Assembly (NCBI GenBank): GCA_026874595.1
Contig: CM049311.1
Span: 54,623,676 to 54,687,675 of the forward strand
DNA: 64,000 nt
DNA from: Sipunculus nudus
Lineage: Eukaryota > Annelida > Sipuncula > Golfingiida > Sipunculidae
Direction of reading: 5' to 3'
Positions 34,701 through 50,000 of this stretch are shown here, one piece after another. The position numbers and the translations under genes were made by a program. Numbering within the stretch: position 1 is the stretch's first letter; each line of letters starts with the position of its first letter. The notes beneath the pieces were generated by a model, which saw nothing but the letters and a program-made list of their open reading frames with translations, was not told the origin of the DNA and ran no database searches.

Positions 34701-37700
34701 GTCATAACATGGCATTAGGCACGGTTATGTGAATCTCTGGGTTTCTGTCGGTTTAAGGGTACTCTGGGTTTTAGGGGTTCCTTCAGCTTCTGTGTCAAAA
34801 CTACCTAATCAATAAGCTGCGGCCTTAACTGTACACTCCAAACGCACGTTGTTAACACTACACTCTATAAGCGAACGTCTTTTACCGTACACCCTAAAAC
34901 CCCGTCCTTTACTGTACACTCCAAAAGCACGTCCTTAACTGTACATTCCAAAGTGCATTCTACTCTCACTAAACGACTCACTGTTTGCTGGGTTTCACCA
35001 CTAGGCGAATAGGACATGGCCAAGAATGTTATCAGACTAATGCGATCGATGTATCGTTTGTAAGATTGATACCTTTACTGTGTGCATTACCTTAAGAGGG
35101 ACCATGAACGATAAAACAGGAACTGTACCTGTCCGTCATCCTCTTCCACCGCGAACCATCTGTTACAGATGAAGTAATGGCGGTCCCTTGTCTGAAGGTC
35201 ACGGATGATGATGTATTTCAAGTACCACGAGGCGAACTTTCCCTTCCCGCTGTTGTCGTGCCACACGCGGCAGTAGTTTAACGCACCCAGTGGTCTAAAA
35301 TAAAAAAAAAACTCTTCTTTAATATTTCTTTTAAAATTTAAAGGGGTTTAAATTATAGATGAATAGCGTATCAGTAATACTCATGTTTTTTTTTAATTTT
35401 CATCGTCTAAAAAGACACCTGCTTCTGTGACGGGATATCATCAATATAGATAACTATGTATGAAGATATGATATGAAGATATGCACAAACACAGAATGTG
35501 TTGTGTAGCGAGACTGACACACACTTACAAGTTATATCATTCTATCACATACGAAAAACAATTCCATGATTTTGAAGTAGCTTCACTTGCATTGGGGATT
35601 AAAATACTTTGCTACTAAGCCATATGCCCAGCAACAGTAGACGAGAGTACCTGGATGTAGCCATGAGAAAGGAGTTGGTGGATCCGCGGCGTAAGATCTT
35701 CCTCTTCTTGTCTCGGACCAGTCTCACGTCAGTTTCATCCGATTCTCCTGACAAGATGAACTGAACCTTTAAGAAAAAAAAAGACAAGCAACTCGATAAC
35801 TCCTACCTGTCAAGTGACAAGACAAACGCTGCTATGATCTCTAAATCCAGTTAAAAGGTAAACTCCTATATTTAAAATATTCAAGCGCCCTTCAAATAGG
35901 CAAACTCTGCTATAATATCTCTGTGTTCTATGAAACGTATGTCAAGTACTCTATAAATCCTGCAAAGAGCTTAGAAAGCAGAGATATGATGTCTATAAGC
36001 CTAGACAGTCGGTGTGTGAGGAAGGCCACAGTGATTATCCTGTAACGGACTTCAGAGCGAATATCGCATTTTGCCGACGGACTGGTAATCTGACGATTTA
36101 TAACTGTTGTGAGCGCTTTCAGGACAGACCTAGGACATTATTTAAACGCGTAACTGTATAGGTACTTTATATCGCTGTGTGGAAGCATATTCGGCTAACT
36201 AGAGCTGGGTGATTCCAAGAGACATAAGCTGTGAAAGACATTGATTCTAAGTCCAGACAGAATAGTCTGTGCGCTATTTAGTAAGTGCTGTTTGAATTGT
36301 GTCTCGAGAGGCAATCCAGTACTCCAGCGAGGGACAAGTATTAGTCGGAGATCTGTGTATCTTTAAGTGGACTATTTGTACTGTGTACACAGCGCGAGCG
36401 ATCAGTGAGGCACGCAGCGCACTATTCCGATGCCACGTGTGCATGATGGTCATGTGATCAGGATCATGTGATCATTTGGTTAACGAACTAAGTGATATTT
36501 TTCTGTGTTTATTATCGGACGCTTGTGATCTTCATTGCTTGTATATATGGAGTGTCTGTCCAGAGAAACGCGAGCACCTTCTTTCTTTAATATATTTACT
36601 TGTTACTGTTAACTCGTGTCGGATTTATCTTTTGGAGTGAAGGTATGCATGAGTTTCAGCCACTTGGTTTGACACTTAAAAGAACATTAGTTGTACCATG
36701 ACCAGAAAACAGCCAATGTTTTGCTTCCTATTATTAAAGGGATGTAATATTTAAAGAAAACTGGTTGGTGCTCCAAAAGGTGCAACAATAAAAGGACAGA
36801 GTGAAATGAAGCAAGCGGTCGTATCAAACCTTGCATTTTTTATGGCCGTAACTTCTATTTATATTTCTTCCACAATGACTAAAGGATGTAAATACAAAAT
36901 TACAAAAAGTTTAGTGCTGGCACTTGACGGCTGCGTCAGCAATAACCTGACCCCTTACCGTTCCATTGCCGTTGGTTCTGCTGTTGTAGACTCTTTCAAT
37001 GGGCAATAATTCCACTTAAACGTCGAACGTCCTTTAAAGTTACATAAGATATGAACAAGTTTTCCTTTTGGTAATTATATAATCAGTTTGCATTTATTGA
37101 TAATTATGAATTTTGCGAACATTGTATGAGTATAAGAAAGAGTTGTGCCTAATGCACCACAATCTTACCCGGGAATCCGTGCCAGCGTTTCTCCTACTTC
37201 CAGTTACAAAAATGACTTCATAAAGGTACTTGTCTTCTGGGTCGTTGTCCTCTAGAGGGGTCACGCCAAGCTGTAAGGATCATCATATGCTTGTCATTTA
37301 TTAAAGAAAGCGGTATATTGTCATTATGCTGTTTGTAAAAAAATTAACAGGACTGTTGCCACTGTTTTACTCATGCCAAAAATCGATGTTAATAGATACC
37401 GGTTAATATGTACCGTAAAATACAGGATCAATGCACTAATGACCCGTTTGGTTAGTTAGCTAGCTTTATCTATTTAAGTCTTTGGTCCCAAATACATTGC
37501 CTATTCATTAATTATGTCCATTACCTATTTTAAGGTTTAGTCGTGTACGTAATGTTTCCTTAAATCTTCGCATCTTGTTAATGATATGTCCTTATATGGA
37601 CACTTTACCATTCATTGATTTGACATTAAATATTGCAACTGTGTTAACCATATTATTATTATTATTACCATATTAATATTATTATTTATCCATTAGTTCA

Positions 37701-40700
37701 AAGTCATAGTCTTCCTTCCGGTAAATAGCCTATCGTATACAGAAAGGAATATGTGATGTTAGTCTAACATGCGTTTAACCATTACAACAGCCACCTGAAT
37801 TATGGGATTACAGCTATATGAATTCCGTGTATTCTTCTTATTTTATATGGCTGATTACGTGTTAACTCATTTCCCTGAATCATTACAACACATTTCACAC
37901 GATTAAAAATGAAGCTGTCCATAAAGAACGGAAAAATGTCTATCATATACACGCCCCACATACCTTTTCTAGGTCCTGCTTGTCTTGGTACCTCGCCCAC
38001 ACTGCAAAACCCACGAAGAGAACAGTGATGTTGATCATGGTGACATACAGGGTCGGGTTCTTTGTGAAGTCCATGTTGCTGAAGACGAACTCCCAGTCTA
38101 TGGAGTTGGGTTGCACGGCCCATCCTCCAGCGAAGGTTGTCATGTGGTTACACTCACACACTGTCGTTGTGTGTGTGGTATCCGCGCACACCTTCAAGAA
38201 ACCATGGATGTCTTTAGATAATATTTAAAACAACGAATGGCGCGGTATATGAACAAAAGGAACAATATTTATGTTTAATCTTACACTATTCGCTTAATAT
38301 ATCACTGATAAGAACATTTACAGACTGGTTTCTTTGTTGGTCTGGTCAAAATGTAGCAATGTTGCTTCAGGCTTGTAACTTATTATTTGTGATTGCTTCG
38401 AATCGATAGGTAACAAAGGTTACACTGAGTACACCTTTCTTTAAATAAACAATAAACATAATAGAATTAGGAAAATACTTAAGAACTAGTGGCCTATGGG
38501 CCTTGACGCTCAGCTTAATTCAGGGAAAATTGAACAATGGGCAACATGACTCACAGAGTGGTGTCCAAAATTAAGGAAAAAATACATAAAAATAAATAAA
38601 TAAAAAAAAAAAACCGCTGGCGCCACCAGTCTACAGGAACTGATGAGTCACTTCATGATCAATATCCATAAAAAAACGAACAATGCATCAGTTATTCAGA
38701 TAATTGAGCTCAATTGTTTAATTATTCGGGGGGTATATATGAGCCTGATAGCTGAAGGATATAGGTAATAGGCACCTAATTTCAAGTTTCCTTGAAGACT
38801 TTTCTTGGACCTCCCTGGATGTCAAGTTAGAAGATTCTAGGTCAAACAGAGACGGTTTGTTCCCTGTTAAAAGATGACTGCTTCATTTGAAGGTCTCAAA
38901 AATGCGTAAGAAATGAAAATTTTACGCTTCTAAAGAAGCAACTGCTTTTCACACTGCCAGCTTTGACCGTTCATGATATATTTAGACACCAGATGGCGGT
39001 TCGTAGTGCACTGAAAAAAAAACGTGCGTATGATGTGACAAGCAGCCAACCAGATGCCAATAAACAAACACTCGACAGGCATCCTGGCTCCGCCCATAGC
39101 TGCGCTTCAAACGCCGTTTGAAGACAGTTTACGGTCGAATTTTAATTGCTCCCTCTGCATTCTCGCATCATCGACCGATTCGATTCTGACAGTATGCCAT
39201 GTGCCTGTTGTCTGCAGAACTGAAACCAGCCAGCGAGGTGTGCACGCAGCCCTTGTTGTTACGTTTCGTTTGAATTACAGCTCACCGGCCGGGCATCCTA
39301 TGTGCCCAAGGCCCTAAGCAAACCACGTCTGCGGCAATTCTCTTTGAGCCTGTGGCCTGTTCAGACGGTACCGGGGCGATGAGCTGTCACTCAAAACGAA
39401 ATGAACATGATTGGCTCCGTGTATTCCTCGCTTGGCTTTGTCTTCTAGCACAATGTCTCATCTAATTGGACAAAAATACAGTTCTCCCCTCTGGTGTAGC
39501 GATTCAGGATACGAGGTCATAACAGACAGCGCTTACCATATAGGTAGTAGGCCTATAGTTAAAGCGCTGTTTAAAGAGCGTACACTCCATGATACATATG
39601 CATACAAAGGATCACAGCAAACAACGCATAAGTTATTCAAATACAGGAGCTTTTGTATCACATTCTTAATTATTCGGGGTGTGGGGTGGGGGGGGGGGGG
39701 GTTCTAGAAGATTCTAGGTGAAACAGAGACGATTTGTGCTCTGTTTACAGATGACCGTTTCATTTGAAGGTCTCAAAAATAGAGAAAAATGCGTAAAGAA
39801 TCACAGTGATCAATGGATTTGTTATTCAGATACTAGAGCTTTTGTATCAATGTTTTATTAGTCTTGTGGGTATTTACGAGCACCATAGCTTGGAGGACAT
39901 GGGTAATAGAGACCTATTTCAGGTTTCAAGGAGATTTTACATGGACCTCCCAAGATATCAAGTATGAAGATTCTAGATCCAGCGGTTACGAGTTGTGCCC
40001 TGTTTACAGATGACAGCTTCTTTGAAAGTATCAAAAATAGAGGAAAATTCGTGAAATTTAGAAAACAAATACACGTGACACCATCAGTCTGAAGAAACTG
40101 AAGAAATGGTCCATGATCAGTATACATGCAAATAATCATGGTGATCAATGCATTAGTAATTCAGATACTTGAGCTTTTGTATCAAATTTTTAATTAATAT
40201 TAGGGGTATTTGCAAGCCCAATAGCTCGGAGGATATGGGTTACAGAGACCTAATGTCACGTTTTCACAAAGACTTTTCATGGACCTCCCTTGATGTCAAG
40301 TTAGAACATCCCAAGTCCAGCAGTTACGATTTGTGCCCTGTTAACAGATAACAGCTTCTTTGGAGGTATTTATGATAGAGAAAAAAAATCGTAAAAATAG
40401 GAAATAATTTCAGGTGGCGCCACCAGCTTATAGGAACTGATGAAACACTCCATGATCAATATTCATGCAAAGAATCATGGTGATCAATGCATCTGTTATT
40501 TAGATACTGAAGCTTTTGTATCAAATGTTTAATTATTCTGAGGGGTACTTACGAGCCCTACAGCTCGGAGGATATGGGTTACAGAAAGCTAATTTCATGT
40601 TTCCGCAGAGACTTTTCATGGTCCCTCCTTGATGTCAAGTTAGAAGATTCCAGGTCCATCGGATAAGATAAATGCCCTGTTAACGGACGGAAGGACGAAG

Positions 40701-43700
40701 AGTGACCGCTATGAACGAAGTATGGCCGAATCAAGTCAGGAGACCCATATGAAATATCTTAAACAGAAGTGATAAAAATAATGGTTTTCAATTTGAGAAA
40801 TTGCGTCGCATAAGATCTAGAATTGTTTACGGACGAACGGCAAGACGGACAGACGGGGCTTATAACTATATCCCCCGCTCCTCTGACACGGTGAATAAAA
40901 AAGAGCATTGGATTTACATCGGACGGAGACACAGAAGAAAATCATGCAGATGTCTGTAACTTTGACTGAAGCTAACTGCAGCACTTTAATATTTCAGTTT
41001 CATAATAAATACCCGGCATCCTTCCGGGCTTAGTCGCTGGCCATCGTTATCATAGAAATAGCAACCGGAAGTGTAGGTCCGCAGTTGAAACGTGTTGTTG
41101 AGGTTACGTGGGTAAAGCCCTAAATTCCCTGGAGTGACCCCTCTCTGGTAGTCCTCGTGTTCTGTCGTTGTTATTTCCCGGAAACCGAGGACAACCTTTC
41201 CCGTGCGGTTGTTGACGAAGTTGTTGTCCAAAAATATCACATGACGATCGGGTGTTCCACCTGAAAGTACGGGTTTTCATTTCAATTGAATCATGTATCG
41301 GTTATTTCAAGCACAGACGATGGCGAGGTTAATTAATATGAATGCTCAATGTATATCCTCCAAAAAACAGAAGAGGGTGGGGGGGGGGGGGGGTTTCCAG
41401 GGGGTTCGGACACCCCCTTTTTAAGCCGCTGCATCCTATTTTAGGGTTTCAGACCAATATTTGCGGCCTGGACCTGCCTTTTTCGGACCTGATGATCTTT
41501 ATTTTAAGATTTGTCATTAGTCCTCCTTGGTTGACCCCCTGCCCGTTTCCTAAATCCTGGATCTGCCCCTGGAAACACATATCGTCTGTCCGTGCTTGGC
41601 ATCCGTTGACAATTGACGACTTTCTTTTAAACTCCAGTTTATCAGGACCAACGAACTGATTTTGTTACTGTTATGAATAGTATTTAAAATGTAACCATTA
41701 AACATTAGGCTGGCAACACATGACTGACGTCATGTTACCTGGCCAAAAGAAAATGGAACTTGTTGTAAAATATAAATTTTTATCCATAAGATTATTCTTC
41801 CAACCTTAGGCTACAGACCCTCCATCATTTTATCACTATCTGTGCGCAATAAACGTTTGCAATTAGACATTCATAGAACAGGTATTTGGAATTCAAAAAG
41901 AAATGTGATTTGAATATGATATAAATCTTTCAAATATTTATCACATTGATGTCTTCAGGCAAAAATTCAAGGGCGGATCCGGTGAAGTTAAGGGGATTTA
42001 ACCCCCACTCGTAGGGGAAAAATACATTTATGCACTGTTCCCCCATGTTTCTACGGCTAAAGCTCTCTTCTGGAGTCGAAGTACTTTGAGGGTATTAGTT
42101 ATCTCTACCTTTATATATCCATATGTAGAGATATATGTTTTTGGTATTCTTTTCTTCTTCTTCTCCTCCTATTATTATTATCATTATTATTATTATTCAG
42201 TCACTTTTTATCCGATTCCATTGGTACTTACTCAGGATTGTATTTTACTATGATCCAACTACTTGATCGAGTTCCAATGACTTTGACTTATTTTTCAAGG
42301 TCACAGGGCCCAAAGAGTGCGTTTTTTTCAGATTTTAAATATCCATTTTCTTCTTGTCTATAGGAGGTACAGACAAAGGGATAAAAATGCAATTACCAGT
42401 CCGTATTCCAAACATTTCTTTTGTTGGTGATGGGAGACAAAAAGTGCCAATTCTATGATCGTTACAAGAGGTACCCGACGCCGTAACGGACCAGCCCCTG
42501 AAATGATGAATTAAGTATTCAAACTTACAGACGTCTGCCTCTGGTGGGGAGTCAGAGGGTACAAGGTTCATGAAATCCCAGCTTTTCTCTGACGAATTGA
42601 GGTTAGGAAACTTCCCTCCAAAACGCCCAAGGACAAGCAGCTTAACGTCTGGGTCATCTGGGATGACTTCTATGTGGACTGAAGCACTGTGTGACTTGAT
42701 GTAAAAACTTCGGAAGAAGAGGTCCACCAGTCTACTGTGGGCGACCACGGCGGTGACGTTGGTGGCGTCTGTGACGTCAATTCTTGGATCCCTCGGGATC
42801 TGTAACCTGAGCGGGACTGGGGCGTCCTGTATCGGCATTTCTTTTCTGTTTTCATCGTACATGTCTAGTGATACCGTACCAGAAATTTCCGGCGCATTGT
42901 CACCATTAGGAACATGTCTGTACATGTTATTTGGCGTGGCCATTGACTGGAAATGCGAACAAATCATATATTATACCATCTGAGTGTATTTTAACAAGAA
43001 GGTTGAACGTGGTTTAAATTATTAAAACAGACCTGAGGGTCACTATGAATGTGACACTAACAGGGGTCTTTGGGGAATTTTAGGGAAATTGAAACGTGAA
43101 TAGAACGTAATTAAAACAGTACTTGAGCTGCACATGTCTTCCCCTGAACACGTGAGCAAATGGCTCATAGCGCTACGAGTATCCGGCAAACTAAAAAGAT
43201 TGAAAGATAAGGGGGCCCCCTGCACCACCACAGGGAAACAAAACCAAATTTCAAGGGTGCCCTAATATACCCTTTATCACAGTGCAAGTGTTGACAGAAT
43301 ATGCAAGTGGTTTATAGATTTAACATACAAGATGGCAGCATAGAAAGACTTTTAGTATAGTTGTACACTGCAACGTTGTTTGAGCAGCTGGCGATATGGA
43401 TGTTGACTACTAAAGATATGATTTTATATGTTGTATGTCCTTAAAAGCAATAAAAAAGTCAACGAATGAAAATTAAGGAAGGATCCATTTTAAACCAATT
43501 TAAATATGCATAGCCTCCCCCTTTATTAAATGTTACAGGAAACTTTGCTGCCTATGCCATATCTGAGAAAGAAATATTGCTACGTCCATTGTCAATTGAT
43601 ATAAAGTTGATATGTTTTCATGATAAGATACCACGGCCCTAACAGTGTGTAGTATTGTTCAATTTTCCTCTGGAGATTAATCCGAAAAAGTAGTCTTATA

Positions 43701-43976
43701 TGTGTAACCATGGTGACACGTACCCTGAGGGTGACGACCTGGTCATCGGAGCAGTTAGTGTGGTTAACCAGCTGACAGATCCCGGGAAGTTTGGCTTCGG
43801 CTTCACCTTCTCTAAGCGTCGTGTTCAGAATCTAAATGATTAAAATGATTAATGATGGAGGATTTTTAAATACTGATATACCAGGCAATCCTTAATTTGA
43901 AATATCAAACTCTTTAACCAATAATACTTAACATCGAATTGACTATATTAGACATCGGGCCGCCAGTGTCTAAAAC

Positions 43977-44029
<53 letters not shown>

Positions 44030-47000
44030 CATATAATATAAATTTCAACACAAACAGAATAAACAGTATTTTTAATATTTATTAAAGGCTGAAATGTGGT
44101 CTTCGATATTTTAAATTTCCATCAATTACGACGTTAACAGACATTTTAAATCTTCGAGGTTAAGGAACTACATGATTTAAGAGTCTTTGAAGTCTGCCTC
44201 CATTTTAAACGCTCGTTCTTACATCTGTTGCGATAGAGTTTATACCTATAAATACTTGATGAAGAACTTCAGATTTATATATATTTATAGATGATGGTCT
44301 TCTATGATTTGCCCATGTGTCTATCAGCATGTAATCAGAATTATTTTCTGTTTCACATCCATTGGGAATGATGAATGTTTCAGTAGGTATTATGTCACAA
44401 GCATCTAAATGGACAGGCACCCTACTGAATCAGCTAATTAGCTGAAAAGGTTATTCTGGTAAAACAAATATATATACTTAAAGTGTAGTCGATGTCTACA
44501 TAGATACCTCCTCCAGATTATTAATCAAACTTGGATTTTATACGACGTAATGGTTCACTAACATTGGCCCCTAATACCAATGAATGAGTTATTCCTTGTA
44601 TGTTACCCTAACGCTCTACATAATTTTATAAAAGACACTTCATAACTTATGGAGTAAATTTGCCAACCAAATAATCACAATGGAAACATAACAACTGACA
44701 ACCTAGCGGAGGTATAAAACTAGAGAGCTAAGTGACCTTAGACGCTGTGTCCATTTGTACGGTGTAGCTGAGCTTCGGGGTGACGAGCTGGACCTTTGAC
44801 TCGCCAGGAATGCTGCTTTTCATGATGGCTGCTGTGGTTAAGTTCAGTGTGTCCATCAAGTTCGATACGATCCCTGGTGCCTGTGAATGGAAGTAAAGAC
44901 AACATTCAGATTAAGCGTGTTTTTCATAATATACACATATATGAACTGTAATAACAACAATGCATTGGATAAAAGGAGAAAATTATAAAAAAAAAACTAT
45001 TTAAATCGGCAGTTTGGTGATCTTGAAAATTGACCGGAACCACCCTAAAACAACATAACAAAACGAACAAGTTGCGTATACCGCCCCCTCCAAAATAAAA
45101 AGTATTTTCAGTAAAAGTGAAAAACAGGTGATACAGTGTATCAGTGATCCACAGATAAAAACGTGAATATGTACAAATCGTAAAGAGATCAGTATCAGTG
45201 AAAAACTGATGATACCATATATCAACAGGACGTGTTCTTCTAGAAAATTAAACCTAGACCGTGGACACACAAGTGATGGGGTCGAGCCCTTATTATGCAA
45301 GTCCTTGTCCAAGCCACTCGAGTCCAAGTCAAGTCCGAGTTCTTGAGGGTCGAGTCCAAGTCCGCCTTCTTCTACAGTCCGTGTCTTTTGGAACTCGAGT
45401 CCAAGTCCGAGTCCAAAATTTCTTAATAAAAGCAGAGAAATAGGAAATAGTAGGAAACAGAGATGGTCATGTGCCTATATATGTCAATTTACACATGATT
45501 TTTACTTTAATGTTAAATTATATCTTATTTTAGTTTAGATTTAGTTTGGAATATACTTTCAACTCATTTTTGAGATATTTGGTCATTAGTTTTTATTATA
45601 AGTCTTTAGGGAAGATTTTTTATCAATGAAAGTCTGCCCTTACGTAACAGATTTTTTTTTCTACTGGACTCGAAAAGAACTAATCCTTGTTTCTCGAGTC
45701 CTGACTCCCTAGTCCGAGTAAGGGTCCGAGTTCCGGAAACTCGAGTTAAAGTTCGAGTCCATGAAAAAGTGGACTCAAATCCTACATCACTGGAACACAC
45801 AGGCGAAGTGGAAGAATACCAGGTTTTAAAATACGAGTGACCTGACGATCACGTGACCACCTACCGCATCCTTTTGTTCCAGCTTATTTGTCTCTTTTTT
45901 GAACATCTTGGTGGCAGTCGCCTTGTCATAACCATCCAGTCCTACAAATACACAGAATATATATATATAATTTGCAGGGTCACAGATGCCTTAACTATCT
46001 TAAAGATAATTCCTATTTCTTTCACAACGTCAACAACATATTAGAGAGGACCGATATTCAGATATCTGACGTCTAGCTATTAACTAAAGATAAAAGACGG
46101 CCAGAAAACGTCGATCCAACCCGGCAAAACCTGTTTGTATATATATATATGCTTATAATAGGTGGGGGCTCCAAAATAATCCGAAACTAATCAACAAGGA
46201 CATCCGTCGGCAAATCAGGTGAATAAGATTTTGCAAAGTGATATTTACAAATATTGACCTTTCTGCTTCCGCAAAGATGCAGCCAACATCTTAGGTTAGA
46301 AGGTTTACCGGTTTGTCAACATTGGCACAGTTGAACCATTATTAACAGCTTGCAGATTAACAATTTCATAAATCCGTCACCGAGGCGTTATAAGGAATTT
46401 TTTTTTATGGAATTACCTTAAGTTAACATGTACATAGAGTGAGCCACATATCTACAGAAAAGGTAGTACACAGCTTATTTTAAAAGTGTTTTCTAGAAGT
46501 AATGCTTTAACAAATAACCCAGTGGGTCTAGCTTATGAACAATTCCCTATGACTTGTACACATACTTAGCGTCTTGGCTTCTAGGCTCGTGTCATACTCA
46601 TAGTGCGGCCCTTTTGTGGCTCTTTCGATATCGATCCGTGTTCCGTGATTCAGGGTCACCATTGATGCCTGAATAAAAGTACACAAAAATAAAAATTTAA
46701 GAATTTACCTGAAGAAGAAAAAAAAGCAGTTCGCACAATATTATTTTTATTTTACTAGCTCGTTACAGAATAAAAACTTTAAGAAAAAATGACATTGTAT
46801 ATGTGGTACTGTATGATAAAAAAATGAGGGATTCTATTGCAGTAATGTCAAGAAAAATTTTCCCTAGTTATGTAAACTTATTTATTTTACATGGATTGTA
46901 CAAATAGTTATTATAACTAATCGAGGCACTCTCCATGGCTCCGGTGATGGCGTTCGGTAGTCTGCAGAGGTGGAGGAAACCGGAGTACCCGGAGAAAACC

Positions 47001-50000
47001 ACCGGCCTTGGACGGGCAACTACAACCCACTCTCATAGCCACGCCGGGGATCGAACCCGGGTCGCCAGCGGAGATAGCCAAGCGTTTTACCACTCAGCTG
47101 TCCAGGCCCCTAGTTGGGGGTAACAGATGACGAGTGAATATAAACGAAAAAAAAATAAGACCGGGATAAGCCTACAAAGGGAAAATAAAGTCATGGGGTA
47201 TTAAGGCGAGCAAGGGCCCCCGATAGGTCTATCAGGTGGTAATTATTATTGTTGGTGCAGTCTTTGACAGAACTGACCTGGAATATACCTCCTGACGCAC
47301 TGATCAGGTTTGCGCTTGTTCGTATCACTTCCTCTCTAGGGGTGTCGTCGGACAACTCGTACAGGGTCTGTGACATGTTCTTCAGCGATTCTGACAAACT
47401 GCCCTGTAAAACACATGTAACAAAAAAATAAAGAATGTTTTTTATCATTAAAGAGAGAGAGAGAGAGATAATATGAGATGTAAAGAAAGTTATAATAAAA
47501 AGAGAGAAAGTTGTAATTGAAGATGTTTAAAGCACTGGACATCAACGTATAATCATTGTATTGGTGCATCCAAATCTTTAAGCTGAGATTTCCTTGAGTA
47601 AATTCAATTAACCTCTTCTTAGACAAGAAGGTTTCAATAGAAGTGAGATCCAGAGTAACTATCAGGAGACTGAAAAAGTAATTCAGCCTGATCGTTCACG
47701 GGTGGTATCAAAGGTTCTGATTCTCTGGCGACCATCCAGACCATGTGCTGTGTGTTTTTTATATAAGGTCCATGACCTATTGGTGGTATTGTCTATTTAG
47801 TGAAGAAGGTGGTAAGCATATGGATTACAGCTTTATCGTGGATAATCTATATGTCATCACTCTTGGTTACGATTATGTTTTCCCACAAGTGATATCTGGG
47901 TAAACCTTCCCTCCCTCGGAGACGTACACACTCTCTCGGTCACTCAGGTATTACGCTCTTTACACAGTGCTTTAACTATAGGCCTACTGCCTATATGGTA
48001 AGCGCTGTTTGTTATGACCTTGTATCCTGAATTGCTACACCAGAGGGGAGCACTGTACTTTTGTCCAATCAGATGAGATCTTGTGCTGGAAGACACGGCC
48101 AAGGGAGGAATACACGGAGCCAATCATGTTCATTTCGTTTTGAGTGACAGCTCATCGTCCTGGTAACCGCGTCTTAACAAGCCACAGGGTCGGAGAGGAT
48201 TGCCGCAGACGTGGTTTGCTTAGGGCCTTGGGCACATAGGATGCCCGGCCAGTGAGCTGTAATTCAAACGAAACGTAACAACAAAGGCTGTGTGCACACC
48301 TCGCTGGCTGGCTTCAATTCTGCAGACAACAGATACATGGCTACGCTAACACAGTCATACTGTCAGAATCAAATCGGTCGATGATGCGAGAATGCAGAGG
48401 GAGCAATTAAAATTCGACCGTTAACTGTCTTCAAACGGCGCTTGAAGCGCAGCTATGGGCGGAGCCAGGATGCATGCCTGTCGAGTGTTTGTTTATTGGC
48501 ATCTGTTTGGCTGCTTGTCACATCATACGCACGTGTTTTTCAGCGGACAACGAACCGCCATCTCGTGTCTAAATATATCATAAACGGTCAAAGCTGGCAG
48601 CGTGAAAGTCAGTTGCTTCTTTAGAAGCGTAAGATTTGCGCTGCCTCGGGAGCGTACTCAGGTATTAACAGGCTTCTCTTACCTGTGACTTCCGCGTTAA
48701 TTCCTCTGGAGCCTCAGACAAGACGCTGATGGTGCTAGCAGACAGCTGTATCGACTCCACTGTCGGTTTAGTCAGGTTAGCCAGGGCAAGACTCATCTCC
48801 TCCCTCAACTAAAGTCAGAAGAACATCTAGTCAGAAAACGACTGATAACTCTCTCGAATCTTCTTCATACAATTTTTCTCTTCAGAATAATTCTACAGAT
48901 TCTACTTATTCGTATCTTCTATGTGATAACTGATATCTGATCAGAACTCGACTACAGATTCTACCTTTTCGTATATTCTATGTTATATCTGATCAGAACT
49001 CGACTACAGATTCTACCTTTTTCGTATATTCTATGGTTTATCTGACCAGAACTCGACTACAGATTCTACCTTTTTCGTATATTCTATGTTATATCTGAAA
49101 AAGAACTCGACTACAGATTCTACCTTTTTCGTATATTCTATGTTATATCTGACCAGAACTCGACTACAGATTCTACCTTTTCGTATATTCTATGTTATAT
49201 CTGACCAGAACTCTACTACAGATTCTACCTTTTTCGTATATTCTGTGTTATATCTGACCAGAACTCGACTACAGATTCTACCTTTTCGTATATTCTATGT
49301 TATATCTGACCAGAACTCGACTACAGATTCTACCTTTTCGTATATTCTATGTCATATCTGACCAGAACTCGACTACAGATTCTAACTTTCCGTATATTCT
49401 ATGTTATATCTGATCAGAACTCGACTACAGATTCTACCTTTTCGTATATTCTATGTTACATCTGATCAGAGCTCGACTACAGATTCTAACTTTCCGTATA
49501 TTCTATGTTATATCTGATCAGAACTGGACTACAGATTCTAACTTTCCGTATATTCTATGTTATATCTGATCAGAACTCGACTACAGATTCTACCGTTTCG
49601 TATATTCTATGTTATATCTGATCAGAACTCGACTACAGATTCTACCTTTTCGTATATTCTATGTTACATCTGATCAGAGCTCGACTACAGATTCTAACTT
49701 TCCGTATATTCTATGTTATATCTGATCAGAACTCGACTACAGATTCTAACTTTCCGTATATTCTATGTTATTTCTGATCAGAACTCGACTACAGATTCTA
49801 CCGTTTCGTAAATTCTATGTTATATCTGATCAGAACTCGACTACAGATTCTAACTTTCCGTATATTCTATGTTATATCTGATCAGAACTCGACTACAGAT
49901 TCTAACTTTCCGTATATTCTATGTTATATCTGATCAGAACTCGACTACAGATTCTAACTTTCCGTATATTCTATGTTATATCTGATCAGAACTCGACTAC

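Noticed and set aside
36100-36680. Possible solo LTR or promoter (TATATA box, GC-richer stretch near 36400-36600)
   Set aside because: I could not find paired LTR ends, a target duplication, a primer-binding site or any retroelement coding sequence.
46990-47110. Functional tRNA gene
   Set aside because: A and B boxes are present but the cloverleaf is degraded and fused to a SINE body.
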